Under the pieces are notes generated by a model, which was not told the origin of the DNA, ran no database searches, and saw only the letters and a list, made by a program, of their open reading frames with translations. From Archangiaceae bacterium (GTDB taxonomy: Bacteria; Myxococcota; Myxococcia; Myxococcales; Myxococcaceae), in the NCBI GenBank assembly GCA_023248915.1, contig JAHFDQ010000004.1:1-37362 (forward strand): DNA of 37,362 bases, in the 5' to 3' direction. Shown here piece after piece: positions 26,810 to 36,648 of the stretch; the stretch's first letter is position 1, and every line of letters begins with the position of its first letter. The position numbers and the translations under genes were made by a program.

Positions 26810-28126
26810 TCAGGGCGCCGCGAATTCGTTGAAGTTGTACCGGGCGTTTCCATTGTGCAGCCAGTGCGACGCGCCGTAGAGAGTCAGGTGGGTGGAGTCG
26901 TCTACGTAGGCGCCCGCGGCCGCTCCGAAGTTGCACTGCTGGTCGTGGCAGTAGAACTGCCGGCGCACCACGAAGGTGACGGTGGGCGCCGCGTCGACGC
27001 CGCTCGGAAAGTCCACCCGATACAAGCTCGCCAAGTCGTTGCCCGGGAGCGTCGGCGCCCCCTTCTGCTGATTTCGGGCCGCCACGATGTACAGCGTGCC
27101 GTCGCACTGCCGCACCAGGTTGATGTTCTGGTAGGTGCCGCACCCGGTAATCCCGCACCCGCCGCCCTGGAAGCCGCCGGCGACGTCAGAGGGATTCACC
27201 GATTGAAACGTGGGGACGAAGCCGTCTTCCAGCTTGGCGCTGTTCGACAGGAAGAAGTCGAGGGAGACGTCGTCCCAGGCGACCACCCGGAACCGGCCGT
27301 CGGCCAGCCTTGTCATTCCGACGGAATTCACGAGCGTCGAGGTCCTCAGAATGCGCGCCCCGGGCACCTCGACCGGCGCCTTGGGGTCAGTCAGGCGGTA
27401 GAAGCGCACCTCGCCCTTGCTCTTGTCGTCGCCGTAGAGGGGGATTGCCAGCACGTCCAGCCACCGCTGCAGCCCGCCGGCGTGCCAGTTTCCGACGTCC
27501 AGGTCGATGAGCGCCACCACCCGGTCTTCCGCGGGGGGGTTCAGAAAGTCATGGCCGTAGCTGGGCAGCGACCAGGGGCCGGTCTCGGACCGGGTGCCCA
27601 TCTCGACGACCATCAGCTGTCCGGTGGGCGGCGTGACGTGCTTGCCTGACCCGGTCAGGTACAGGAGGCGCCCGTGGCGCTGAATGCCCTGGAAGTGCTC
27701 GTCCAGGCCGTAGGCGTTCGACGCGTCGGTGGTGTAGCGGGGCCAGGGGACGACCGAGGGGTTCTGCGCGCCGAGGTACTTCGAGGTGTCTCCGCTCGGC
27801 ACGTCCACGCTTGTTGGAATCTCTCCGAAGCGCGCGGGCACGTCGTCGAGGCAGGGGCCCTCTGGGCACGGACAGCCGGGGACGCACTCTTCGGTGCACG
27901 AGCCGCCGTCCGGCTCGGCCCCGGAGTCGGCCGGGTCGCCGCCGTCCTCCGGCGCTCCGGCGTCTCCGCCTGCGTCGGCGTCCAGGCCAGCGTCAGCGTC
28001 GGCACCGGCATCGGCATCGGCGTTCGGGTCGGACTGACAGCCCGGGTTCTGGCACGCGAGGGCCAGCGCGAACGCGGGCAACAGCGCCCTGACCCGAAAC
28101 TCGGCGGCTGGGAACCGGAGGCGCAT
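26810..28126 (-). CDS. Secreted/lipoprotein hypothetical with Asp/Ala/Gly low-complexity linker
   Basis: LPAFALALACQNPGC then NADADAGADADAGLDADAGGDAG, then a Cys-containing globular region. Confidence 0.78.
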   Translation of the reverse strand: MRLRFPAAEFRVRALLPAFALALACQNPGCQSDPNADADAGADADAGLDADAGGDAGAPEDGGDPADSGAEPDGGSCTEECVPGCPCPEGPCLDDVPARFGEIPTSVDVPSGDTSKYLGAQNPSVVPWPRYTTDASNAYGLDEHFQGIQRHGRLLYLTGSGKHVTPPTGQLMVVEMGTRSETGPWSLPSYGHDFLNPPAEDRVVALIDLDVGNWHAGGLQRWLDVLAIPLYGDDKSKGEVRFYRLTDPKAPVEVPGARILRTSTLVNSVGMTRLADGRFRVVAWDDVSLDFFLSNSAKLEDGFVPTFQSVNPSDVAGGFQGGGCGITGCGTYQNINLVRQCDGTLYIVAARNQQKGAPTLPGNDLASLYRVDFPSGVDAAPTVTFVVRRQFYCHDQQCNFGAAAGAYVDDSTHLTLYGASHWLHNGNARYNFNEFAAP

Positions 28127-28148
28127 CCGCCCTCATCGTACCTCTCGC

Positions 28149-28670
28149 CTACGAATCTGCACGGCCGGCCCGGCGCTCGAGCTCCTTCAGGTGGGCGTCG
28201 AGCTCTTTCTCCTCGCGGCCCGTCTCGAAGCCGATGGCTCGCGCCCCCTCGAGCACTGCCAGGCACCACAGCACCAGCCGGGCGGCGTCGCGCGACGGAG
28301 CCTCTTCGGGGTGGCCGTACAGCTCGTGCTTCAGCCGGTCGAGCAGCCGCGACAAATCGCCCAGGCAGACGGCCGTCGGCAGCTCGGGCAGCGGCCCGGT
28401 GTTGCCGGTCGCCGGCGCGAAGGCCACGCCCGCCGCGGTGAGCGCGAGCTGCCGGCCGTTGCCGAAAGAGAGCCGGAGGTAGGGCTGCCCCGTCTGGCTG
28501 TCCTTCGCCTCTTCCACGCCCGTCAGCTCGACCAGCGCCAGGGGCAGCGCCTTGGCCGATTGCACGTCGAAGAGCGCCGCGCCGGCTTCGTCGAACAGAA
28601 CCGCCGCGCCTGGCAGGGCGCACCAGGCGCGAAGCCGCGCCACCCGGTCCGCTCGGGAACCCCCGGCCAC
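28149..28670 (-). CDS. Hypothetical protein co-directional with the kinase
   Basis: Continuous frame MAGGSRADRVARLRAWCALPGAAVLFDEAGAALFDVQSAKALPLALVELTG...; starts 2 nt after the kinase stop. Confidence 0.7.
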   Translation of the reverse strand: MAGGSRADRVARLRAWCALPGAAVLFDEAGAALFDVQSAKALPLALVELTGVEEAKDSQTGQPYLRLSFGNGRQLALTAAGVAFAPATGNTGPLPELPTAVCLGDLSRLLDRLKHELYGHPEEAPSRDAARLVLWCLAVLEGARAIGFETGREEKELDAHLKELERRAGRADS

Positions 28671-28672
28671 CT

Positions 28673-30157
28673 TCAGGCCTTCACCAGCGGCGGCGGCGCG
28701 CCCGTCTGGTCCCAGAGCCGATACTCGTCCCGGACCGCGGGGAAGCGCTTCACCAACAGGGCCCCCAGCTCGGCGTCGGTGGCCAGGGGGCCCGTCCGGC
28801 GCAGCGCCTCGCCCATCTCGGCGGCGGTCGCGTAACGCCCTTCCGGCGCCTTGGCGAGGGCGCGCGAGATGACGTCCCAGACGGGACGGCTGATTCCCGC
28901 CGGGCGGACGGGCAGCGGCGCGTCCACGATGGCCTGCATCGTCTGGGTGCCGTCGTCGCGCTCGAACGGCCGGGCTCCGGTCAGCGCCTCGAAGAGAATG
29001 AGCCCCATCGCGAACAGGTCGCTTCGCCGGTCGAGCCGGTCGCCCACCGCCTGCTCGGGCGACATGTACAGCGGCTTGCCCTTGACGATGCCGGGCAGGG
29101 TGAGCGTCCGCTGGTCGCGCAGCTTGGCCACGCCGAAGTCGAGCAGCTTCACCCTCCCGTCGAAGCCCACCATCAGGTTGTGGGGAGACAGGTCGCGGTG
29201 CACCAACCCGAGGGCGGTGCCGTCCTCGGCCTTCGCCTCGTGGGCGGCGTGCAGCCCCGCCAGGGCCTGCGCCACCACCGCCGAGGCGAGCGCGGCGTCG
29301 ACTCCGGCCGGCGCGTCGGCGGGGTATGAGTAGATGACGCGGTCGAAGTCCACCCCGCGCAAGAGCTCCATCGCGATGAAGTAGGCGCCTCCCACCGCCT
29401 GCCCGAAGTCGTAGACGGTGACCACGTTGGGGTGCGACAGACGCAGGCCGATGCGCGCCTCGTCGAGGAACTGCTCGACCAGCGCCGGGTCCGACGCGAG
29501 CTGGGGCAAAATCCGCTTCAGGGCCACCAGGCGGCTCACCCCCGAGGGGCCGAGCGTGCGCGCCACCAGCACCTGCGCCATGCCGCCCGCGCCGAGCGGG
29601 GCCAATAACTCATAGTGCCCGAGCCGGCTCTTGGGCAGGAAGGCGGCCTCTTCCGACAGCTCGTCGAGGCGGGCCAGCACCGGGGTGTCCCGGGACAGGG
29701 CGCAGAAGCCGAGCACCGCCGAGTCCAGCATCTCGCCGGCCGCGTCCACCAGCGCGGCCACCTGCTTGCCGCCGTCGGGGAAGGTGCCCGGCAACAGAAA
29801 GCCCAGGGTGCCCACCCGGGTCGAGCCCAGGGTGAGCTGGGTGACGAACAGCATCTGGCGCGGGCCGACCGCCACCGGCCCGGCGGCGTCGGCGTGGCGG
29901 TCCAGGCCGGCGACCTTCTCGCCGTGCACCCGGGTCAGCACCGGCCCGCGGGTGCCGCGCACCTGGGCGAAGCCGCCGACCGCGTGAATCAACCGGCAAG
30001 TCATGGACAGGAAGACGTCGAGGGCCGCCGACAGCCCGAGCCGGCGCTCCAGGCAGTCTTCTAGTATCTCGTCGGCCAGCCGCTGCACCGCGACCAGGCC
30101 TCGGAGGAAGCGAATCTCGTCTGCGTCGGACTCGAACTCGGGCAGCGCCCCGTACAT
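28673..30157 (-). CDS. Ser/Thr protein kinase with N-terminal GAF-like region
   Basis: LGAGGMAQVLVA, VALKRI, VHRDLSPHNLMV, LLDFGVAK, YMSPEQ; ~170-aa N-terminal extension. Confidence 0.9.
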   Translation of the reverse strand: MYGALPEFESDADEIRFLRGLVAVQRLADEILEDCLERRLGLSAALDVFLSMTCRLIHAVGGFAQVRGTRGPVLTRVHGEKVAGLDRHADAAGPVAVGPRQMLFVTQLTLGSTRVGTLGFLLPGTFPDGGKQVAALVDAAGEMLDSAVLGFCALSRDTPVLARLDELSEEAAFLPKSRLGHYELLAPLGAGGMAQVLVARTLGPSGVSRLVALKRILPQLASDPALVEQFLDEARIGLRLSHPNVVTVYDFGQAVGGAYFIAMELLRGVDFDRVIYSYPADAPAGVDAALASAVVAQALAGLHAAHEAKAEDGTALGLVHRDLSPHNLMVGFDGRVKLLDFGVAKLRDQRTLTLPGIVKGKPLYMSPEQAVGDRLDRRSDLFAMGLILFEALTGARPFERDDGTQTMQAIVDAPLPVRPAGISRPVWDVISRALAKAPEGRYATAAEMGEALRRTGPLATDAELGALLVKRFPAVRDEYRLWDQTGAPPPLVKA

Positions 30158-30160
30158 CGG

Positions 30161-31987
30161 CTACGAACTCTTCTGCTGGTCCGAGTAGATGGCGTCGGCG
30201 ATGCGGTAGGCAGACCCTTCGAGCCGGGTGATGGCCTCTTTGATTTTCACCGGGTCGTTGGTGGGCAGAATCTTCTTCAGGTTCTCCAGATCGACCTTGA
30301 TCTCTTCGCGGTCCTTCGCGGTGAGCAGGTTGGCGTATTCCTCGATGGACTTCTCGGTCGTGTACATCAGCCCGTCGGCGTTGTTGCGCAGGTCGGCGAG
30401 CTCTTTCTTCTTCTTGTCGTCGACCGAGTGGGCCTGGGCGTCGGCGATCATCCGCTGAATCTCGACCTCGGACAGGCCCGAGTTCGACACCACCCTCACC
30501 TGCTGAACCTTGCCGGTGCCCAGGTCCTTGGCGCCGACGTGGACGATGCCGTTGGCGTCGATGTCGAAGCTGACCTCGATCTGCGGCACGCCTCGCGGCG
30601 CCGGCGGAATGCCGACCAGCTCGAAGCGGGCCAGCGTCTTGTTGTCGGACGCCATCTCGCGCTCGCCCTGCAGCACGTGCACCGACACCAGGGGCTGGTT
30701 GTCGACCGCGGTCGAGAAGGTCTGCCCCTTCTTGCAGGGGATGGTGGTGTTCTTGTCGATGATTTTGGTGAAAACGCCGCCCGCGGTCTCGACGCCCAGC
30801 GACAGCGGAGTCACGTCGAGGAGCAGGACGTCCTTCACCTCGCCCTTCAGCACGCCTCCTTGAATCGCCGCGCCGACCGCCACCACCTCGTCGGGGTTGA
30901 TGCCCTTGTGCGGTTCGCGGCCGAAGAATTCCTTCACCTTGGCCTGCACCCGCGGCATGCGCGTCATGCCGCCCACCAGCAGCACCTGGTCGATTTGGGC
31001 CTGGGCCAGGCCGGCGTCCTTCAGGGCGATTTTGCAGGGGTCGATGGTCTTGTCGATGAGGTCGCCCACCAGCTTCTCGAGGGTGGCGCGTTCGAGCGTC
31101 TCGGTCAGGTGCTTGGGGCCGGTGGCGTCGGCGGTGATGAACGGCAGGTTCACCTCGGTCTCGGTGGCCGAGGACAGCTCGTGCTTGGCGCGTTCGGCGG
31201 CTTCCTTCAGCCGCTGCAGGGCCATGCGGTCCTTGCGCAGGTCGATGTTGGTGGCCGTCTTGAAGGCCGTCGCCAGGTGGTCGATGACGCGCTGGTCGAA
31301 GTCCTCGCCGCCCAGGAAGGTGTCGCCGTTGGTGGACTTGACCTCGAAGACGCCGGCGTTCAGCTCGAGAATCGAGATGTCGAACGTGCCGCCGCCCAAG
31401 TCATACACCGCCACCTTCTCGGTCTTGCCTTCCTTCTGCTTGTCGAGGCCGTAGGCGAGCGCCGCCGCGGTGGGCTCGTTGATGATGCGCAGCACGTTGA
31501 GGCCGGCGATGCGCCCGGCGTCCTTGGTGGCTTGGCGCTGGCCGTCGTTGAAGTAGGCGGGGACGGTAACCACCGCTTCCGTCACCGGTTCGCCGAGGTA
31601 GTCCTCGGCGGTCTGCTTCATCTTGGTCAAGACGATGGAAGAGACCTCGGGCGGGCTGTAGCCCTTGCCGCGAATCTCGACCCAGGCGTCGCCGTTGGCC
31701 GAGGCGATGACCCGGAAAGGGCTGATGGCGATGGCCTTCTTGGCTTCGGGAGAGTCGAAGCGGCGCCCCATCAGGCGCTTGACCGCGAAGATGGTGCACT
31801 CGGGGTTGGTGATGGCCTGCCGCTTGGCGATCTGCCCCACCAGCCGCTCGCCCGACTCGGTGAAGGCCACCATCGACGGCGTGGTGCGGCTGCCCTCGGA
31901 ATTGGGAATGACGACGGGTTCTCCGCCTTCCATGACGGAGACGCACGAGTTCGTCGTGCCCAGGTCGATGCCGATGACTTTACTCAT
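30161..31987 (-). CDS. dnaK: Hsp70 chaperone DnaK (possible paralog)
   Basis: [22 protein letters not shown]..., [43 protein letters not shown]; ends ...YSDQQKSS. Confidence 0.95.
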   Translation of the reverse strand: MSKVIGIDLGTTNSCVSVMEGGEPVVIPNSEGSRTTPSMVAFTESGERLVGQIAKRQAITNPECTIFAVKRLMGRRFDSPEAKKAIAISPFRVIASANGDAWVEIRGKGYSPPEVSSIVLTKMKQTAEDYLGEPVTEAVVTVPAYFNDGQRQATKDAGRIAGLNVLRIINEPTAAALAYGLDKQKEGKTEKVAVYDLGGGTFDISILELNAGVFEVKSTNGDTFLGGEDFDQRVIDHLATAFKTATNIDLRKDRMALQRLKEAAERAKHELSSATETEVNLPFITADATGPKHLTETLERATLEKLVGDLIDKTIDPCKIALKDAGLAQAQIDQVLLVGGMTRMPRVQAKVKEFFGREPHKGINPDEVVAVGAAIQGGVLKGEVKDVLLLDVTPLSLGVETAGGVFTKIIDKNTTIPCKKGQTFSTAVDNQPLVSVHVLQGEREMASDNKTLARFELVGIPPAPRGVPQIEVSFDIDANGIVHVGAKDLGTGKVQQVRVVSNSGLSEVEIQRMIADAQAHSVDDKKKKELADLRNNADGLMYTTEKSIEEYANLLTAKDREEIKVDLENLKKILPTNDPVKIKEAITRLEGSAYRIADAIYSDQQKSS

Positions 31988-32007
31988 TGCCGACTGACTC
32001 CATGACG

Positions 32008-32832
32008 CTAGCTTTCCGCCGCGGGTTCCGGCGTCTTGCCTTCGCCGTCACGCTCGCCCCCCGCTGCCGCCGCCGCTTCCGCCTTGTTCGCTGAAGCCTG
32101 ACCTTCGCCTTTTTCGGGCGCCTTGGAAACCATCACCAGGGCCGGTCGCACCAGGCGGTCGTTGAGAGTGTACCCACGGAGAATTTCCATGACCACCTGG
32201 TTCGGCGGAACGTCGGCCGATTCCACCTGCTGCATCGCCTCGTGCAGGCGCGGGTCGAAGGGCTGGTTGGCCGCCGAGAAGGACTTCACCCCGTGCCGGC
32301 CGAGCGCGTCTTCGAACAGCTTGCGCGTCATGCCGACGCCGGTGCGGAAGCTCTCGATGTCGGTGGTGCCCTTGGCGTGGTCGAGCGCCCGATCGAGGTT
32401 GTCCAGCACCGGCAGCAAGTCCTTGAGCAGGCGTTCGGCGCCGTAGCGCTGAATCTCTTCCTTTTCCTTCGCGGCGCGCTTGCGGAAGTTCTCGAGGTCG
32501 GCCACCGCCCGGAGCATCTTCTCGTGGCCGTCCTTGACCTTCTCCATCAGGTCTCGGCCCTTCGCCATCGAGAACTCGAGCTGAATCTTGAGCTGACCGA
32601 TTTCCTTCTCGCGCGGATCAGGCGCGACGGCAGCTTCGGCGGTCGGCGCTTCGGAGGCATCGTCCGGGGCGGCGGCGGCGGCACCGTCGGCGGCGGGCGC
32701 CGGAGTCGAGGTCTCGACCTCGATGGGTATCTCCGCGGGCGCACCTCCGGTGTGCCGCTTGACGCTCTGGAGCGCCTCGTCGATGACCTTCTGGCTGATG
32801 TCGGCCGAGAATTTTCCCTTGTCCGTGCCCAC
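32008..32832 (-). CDS. grpE: Nucleotide exchange factor GrpE with long acidic/Ala-Pro N-terminus
   Basis: [45 protein letters not shown]...[46 protein letters not shown]. Confidence 0.9.
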   Translation of the reverse strand: MGTDKGKFSADISQKVIDEALQSVKRHTGGAPAEIPIEVETSTPAPAADGAAAAAPDDASEAPTAEAAVAPDPREKEIGQLKIQLEFSMAKGRDLMEKVKDGHEKMLRAVADLENFRKRAAKEKEEIQRYGAERLLKDLLPVLDNLDRALDHAKGTTDIESFRTGVGMTRKLFEDALGRHGVKSFSAANQPFDPRLHEAMQQVESADVPPNQVVMEILRGYTLNDRLVRPALVMVSKAPEKGEGQASANKAEAAAAAGGERDGEGKTPEPAAES

Positions 32833-32913
32833 CCGCCGACTATCGCATGGCCCTCCCTATGGGCCAACAGCCTGTTTCACTCGCTGAGGCGGACTTTTCG
32901 GGTCCAAGAGCGG

Positions 32914-33342
32914 CTATTTCCGCTTGCGTCCCAGGCTCTTCGGCGCGGCGGCGCTCTTGGCCTTCGCGGCCTTCTTCCGCTTGCCGCCGATGGACTTCGG
33001 GGCCGGCTTCGGGGCCGCCGCCATGTCCGCCGGCGGAGGCGAAGGAGGCGTGGGCGCGCCCTGGACCTCGTCGGTGGTGGCCGGGGAACCCTTCGGCTTG
33101 AACGCGTCCTCGGCCTTCCGGACGCCGGTCTCGACCGCGGTGGCGACTTCCTCGGCCGCCTTCCGGGCCATCGAGCCCAGCTCGCGCAGGCCTTCCTTCA
33201 TCTTCGCCTGGCGCTCGGGGTCCTGGACTTCTTTCACCAGGCGCTGCGCCTCGGCGCGAATGTCCGCGCCCGCCCGCTTGAAGTCCTCTCCGGTGCGCTT
33301 CAGGAACTGCTTCAACTGCTCGTCCCACTGGGTGTCGACCAT
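32914..33342 (-). CDS. Helical hypothetical protein with duplicated Lys/Arg-rich C-terminal tail
   Basis: MVDTQWDEQLKQFLKRTGEDFKRAGADIRAEAQRLVKEVQDPERQ...PKSIGGKRKKAAKAKSAAAPKSLGRKRK*. Alternative start 33375. Confidence 0.7.
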   Translation of the reverse strand: MVDTQWDEQLKQFLKRTGEDFKRAGADIRAEAQRLVKEVQDPERQAKMKEGLRELGSMARKAAEEVATAVETGVRKAEDAFKPKGSPATTDEVQGAPTPPSPPPADMAAAPKPAPKSIGGKRKKAAKAKSAAAPKSLGRKRK

Positions 33343-33387
33343 GTCCCGCCTCCGTTCGATGGCTTCATCTATCATTCCTCGGCCGTC

Positions 33388-34119
33388 ATGCCTCGCCTCG
33401 TCAAGCGCTTCGTCGAACCCCCTCGACCGTGCAGCTACCTGCCCGACCGTTCGGCCTCGCTCGACCACCGCCTGATGCTGCAGGTGAGCCCGGCCGACCT
33501 GGAGGAGTTGCTCGTGCGCGGCTGGCGCCGTTTCGGACCCGCCTACTTCCGCGCGGCCTGCGCTGCTTGCTCGGAGTGCGTGTCGCTTCGAATTCCGGTC
33601 GAGGGCTTCACCCCCCGCGCCAGCCAACTTCGGGCCGCGCGGCGGTGCCGGCGCTTCCGGATTTCCCTCGGCGTACCCGAGGTGGACGACGAGCGGCTCG
33701 CCCTGTACCGGGCCTGGCACGCCGGGCGCGAAGCTGCCCGCGACTGGCCGCCGTCCGAGCTCGACCGAGAAACCTACGGGCTGCAGTTTTGCTTTCCCCA
33801 CCCCGCCGGGCGCGAGCTGACGTTCCGCGACGGGGACGAGCTGGTGGCGGTGGGCCTGTGCGACGTGACGCCCCACGCCCTGTCGCTCATCTATTTCTTC
33901 TACCACCCGGACATCGCCCACCTGTCGCCCGGCGTGGCCAACGTCGTCACCTCGGTCGAGAAGGCGCGCGAACTGGGGCTCTCGCACGTGTACCTGGGCT
34001 ACCGGGTGCTGGGCTGCCCGTCGATGCGGTACAAGGCCGGCTTCGGTCCGCACGAATTGCTCGAGGGCCGGCCCGGGCCCGACGAAGCCCCGCGCTGGGT
34101 GCCGGCTCAGCGCTTGTAG
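33388..34119 (+). CDS. Bpt/Ate-family aminoacyl-tRNA--protein transferase
   Basis: [81 protein letters not shown]. Confidence 0.9.
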   Translation: MPRLVKRFVEPPRPCSYLPDRSASLDHRLMLQVSPADLEELLVRGWRRFGPAYFRAACAACSECVSLRIPVEGFTPRASQLRAARRCRRFRISLGVPEVDDERLALYRAWHAGREAARDWPPSELDRETYGLQFCFPHPAGRELTFRDGDELVAVGLCDVTPHALSLIYFFYHPDIAHLSPGVANVVTSVEKARELGLSHVYLGYRVLGCPSMRYKAGFGPHELLEGRPGPDEAPRWVPAQRL

Positions 34120-35285
34120 TAGGCGGCCAGCGCCTCGGCCCAGACGCGCTTGACCGGCACGCCAGCCTGCTTCGCGGCAGCACGGCAGTCCTCGAGCTCG
34201 GGCTGCGCGTTCCAGACTTCGGCCCCGCGGAACCCCAGCTTCACCCGCACCGGCCCGTACGGCGTCTCGACCGTCTCGAAGCGCCGGTCGAGCGCGGTGC
34301 GCTCGACGCGGTGGAAGCGCACGCCGAGCGAGGTGGTTTCCTTCAGCAGCGCCTCGACGACGGCGTCGCGCTTGTCCGCGGGCACCACCGCCGCCAACAG
34401 GTGCCCGGGCCGGCTCTTCTTCATCGTCGCCGGCAGCACGTAGGCGTCCAGGGCGCCCTTCTCGAAGAGCCCTTCCAGCAGCGTTCCCAAGAGCTGCGGG
34501 CTGCAGTCGTCGAGGTTGGCCTCGACCACGAAGGTGCCTAGGGCGGCGCCGTGCACCGGCCGGCCCAGGGTGGCGCGCAGCACGTTGGCGCGGTCGGGCC
34601 AGTCGCGCGTGCCCACGCCGTACCCCACCCGCTCGACGAGCAGCTCGGGCGGCCCGCCCACGGTGCAGAGCACCTTCAAGAGCGCCGCGCCGGTGGGCGT
34701 GGTCAGCTCGCCGACTCCTTCGAACTTCACCGGCAGGTCTCTGAGCAGCTCGAGCGTGGCCGGAGGCGGCACCGGCATCACCCCGTGCGCGGTGCGCGTC
34801 GAACCGCTGCCCAGGGGGGGCGGCGCGGCGAAGACCTCGGGGTCGCCCAGCAACTCGAGCACCATCGCCGCGCCGCAGATGTCCACCAGCGAGTCCACCG
34901 CCCCGACTTCGTGGAACTCGACCGCGTCCAAGGTGACGCCGTGCACCTTGGCCTCGGCCGCTCCCAGCGCCTCGAAGACGGCCTGGGCCCGGGCCCGCGC
35001 CCTGGGCGGCAGCGTCGCCGCGCCGTCAATCAGCTTCCGGATTTCGGCGAGCGGCCGGTGCGAGTGGCCCGCCGCCGCCTCGTCCACCACCACGTCCAGG
35101 TGGGTGCCCGAGATGGCGTGGCGCACCTGGCGGGTGACTTCGAAGCGCCAGCCGGGAACCATGAGCCCCTTCAGGCCCGCGGCCAGGGCCTCGACCGAGA
35201 CGCCCAGGTCCAGCGCCGCGGCGAGGAACATGTCGCCGGCGATGCCACCCACCGGTTCCAGGTACAGCACCGGCCGGGCGCTCAC
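34107..35285 (-). CDS. larC: LarC, nickel-pincer cofactor biosynthesis (nickel insertion) protein
   Basis: [51 protein letters not shown]-like [28 protein letters not shown] start at 35285 inferred. Confidence 0.9.
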   Translation of the reverse strand: MSARPVLYLEPVGGIAGDMFLAAALDLGVSVEALAAGLKGLMVPGWRFEVTRQVRHAISGTHLDVVVDEAAAGHSHRPLAEIRKLIDGAATLPPRARARAQAVFEALGAAEAKVHGVTLDAVEFHEVGAVDSLVDICGAAMVLELLGDPEVFAAPPPLGSGSTRTAHGVMPVPPPATLELLRDLPVKFEGVGELTTPTGAALLKVLCTVGGPPELLVERVGYGVGTRDWPDRANVLRATLGRPVHGAALGTFVVEANLDDCSPQLLGTLLEGLFEKGALDAYVLPATMKKSRPGHLLAAVVPADKRDAVVEALLKETTSLGVRFHRVERTALDRRFETVETPYGPVRVKLGFRGAEVWNAQPELEDCRAAAKQAGVPVKRVWAEALAAYYKR

Positions 35286-36034
35286 CGCCGACCCCGGGTG
35301 CGCGACACCAGCGCCGCGTAGAAGCCGCCGCCGAAGCCGTTGTCGATGTTCATCGTCGCCACGTTCGACGCGCACGAGTTCAGCATGGCGAGCAGCGCCG
35401 AGACGCCTCCGAAGTTGGCGCCGTAACCGACCGACGTCGGCACCGCCACCACCGGAATGCCCACCAGCCCGCCCACCGCCGAGGCGAGCGCTCCTTCCAT
35501 GCCCGCCACCACCACCGCCGCGTGCGCCTGCTGGATGTCGGCGCGCCGCCTGAGCAGCCGGTGAATGCCCGCCACCCCGACGTCGTACACGCGGGTCACC
35601 GTGGCCCCCAGCGCCTCGGCCGTCACCGCAGCCTCTTCGGCGACGGGAATGTCCGACGTGCCGGCCGTCACCACCGCGACTCTCCCCGCCCGGGGCTTCT
35701 TCTTTCGCAGCTCGAAGATGCGCGCCGTCTCGTGGAAGACGCCGACGGGGAAGCGGTCGGCGAGCGCGGCCGCCTTCGCGGGCGACAGCCGCGTCACCAG
35801 CACCGACTGGCGCCGCGCCACCAGGGCTCCGACGATGCCCAGAAGCTGCTCGACGGTCTTCGGTTCGCCCAGCACCACCTCGGGCACGCCCGCGCGCAAC
35901 GCCCGGTGGGTGTCGAGGGTGGCGTAGCCCAGGTCGGCGAAGGGCAGGTCCTTCAGCGCGCGCACGGCCGCGTCGACGGGCAGGGCCCCGCGGCGCACCC
36001 GGGCCAGGAGCCCCTTGAGCTCGCGCTCGTCCAT
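35282..36034 (-). CDS. larB: LarB, nickel-pincer cofactor biosynthesis carboxylase
   Basis: [69 protein letters not shown]. Confidence 0.92.
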   Translation of the reverse strand: MDERELKGLLARVRRGALPVDAAVRALKDLPFADLGYATLDTHRALRAGVPEVVLGEPKTVEQLLGIVGALVARRQSVLVTRLSPAKAAALADRFPVGVFHETARIFELRKKKPRAGRVAVVTAGTSDIPVAEEAAVTAEALGATVTRVYDVGVAGIHRLLRRRADIQQAHAAVVVAGMEGALASAVGGLVGIPVVAVPTSVGYGANFGGVSALLAMLNSCASNVATMNIDNGFGGGFYAALVSRTRGRR

Positions 36035-36039
36035 CTAGC

Positions 36040-36648
36040 TCACACACCCAGCGCGGCGAGCAGCGTCGGCAGCGCCTCTCGGTCGGGCAGCACCAGCAGC
36101 CGGCCGCACAGCGCCGGAGCCACCTCGGTCTGGAAGCGCGCCTCGAGCGCCACCACCAGGCCCGCCGGAGCCCCGGACGCGGCCAGCACCGCGGCCACCA
36201 ATTCTCCCGACTTCCCGGTCGACAGGGTGGGCGTGGAAGGCAAGAGCCTGAGGCCGGTGAGCGTCGAGATGGCCGACACGCACGCCGAGGCGACGATGTT
36301 GGCCGCTTCCTGCAGGGCGCTCTCGGCGTGGGCGGCGATGGGCGTGGCCCGGGCGTGCTCGAGCAACAGCGTCTTCAGCTTGTTCGCGTCGGCCTCGGGC
36401 AGCACCAGCAGCAGCCGGCCGGTCAACTGGCCGTGCAGGGCGAACTCGGCGGTGACCGCGGGCAATTCGTCGCCGCCCACCAGCGACGCCATCTTCCCGA
36501 CTCCCGCGACCAGCACCCGCGGCAGGTCAATCACCATCTTCCGGCCCCCCACCAGGCGCGACAGGGCGCTCACCCCCTGGGCGCAGCCGATGTTGGCCAC
36601 TTCGCGAAGGGCGTCGAGCTGTAACTCAGAAGGTTCCGCCATGTTCAT
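36040..36648 (-). CDS. CheC-like chemotaxis phosphatase
   Basis: Two D/S-x3-E-x2-N motifs: DALREVAN and SALQEAAN. Confidence 0.88.
   Translation of the reverse strand: MNMAEPSELQLDALREVANIGCAQGVSALSRLVGGRKMVIDLPRVLVAGVGKMASLVGGDELPAVTAEFALHGQLTGRLLLVLPEADANKLKTLLLEHARATPIAAHAESALQEAANIVASACVSAISTLTGLRLLPSTPTLSTGKSGELVAAVLAASGAPAGLVVALEARFQTEVAPALCGRLLVLPDREALPTLLAALGV

Noticed and set aside
27930-28035. Short repeats (gcgtcggc-like) resembling a repeat array
   Set aside because: They encode the DADAGADADAG linker of a lipoprotein; no constant repeat/spacer structure, so not CRISPR.
30428-32005. 525-aa ORF antisense to dnaK
   Set aside because: Long antisense ORFs opposite dnaK are a well-known codon-bias artefact; no start context or family features.
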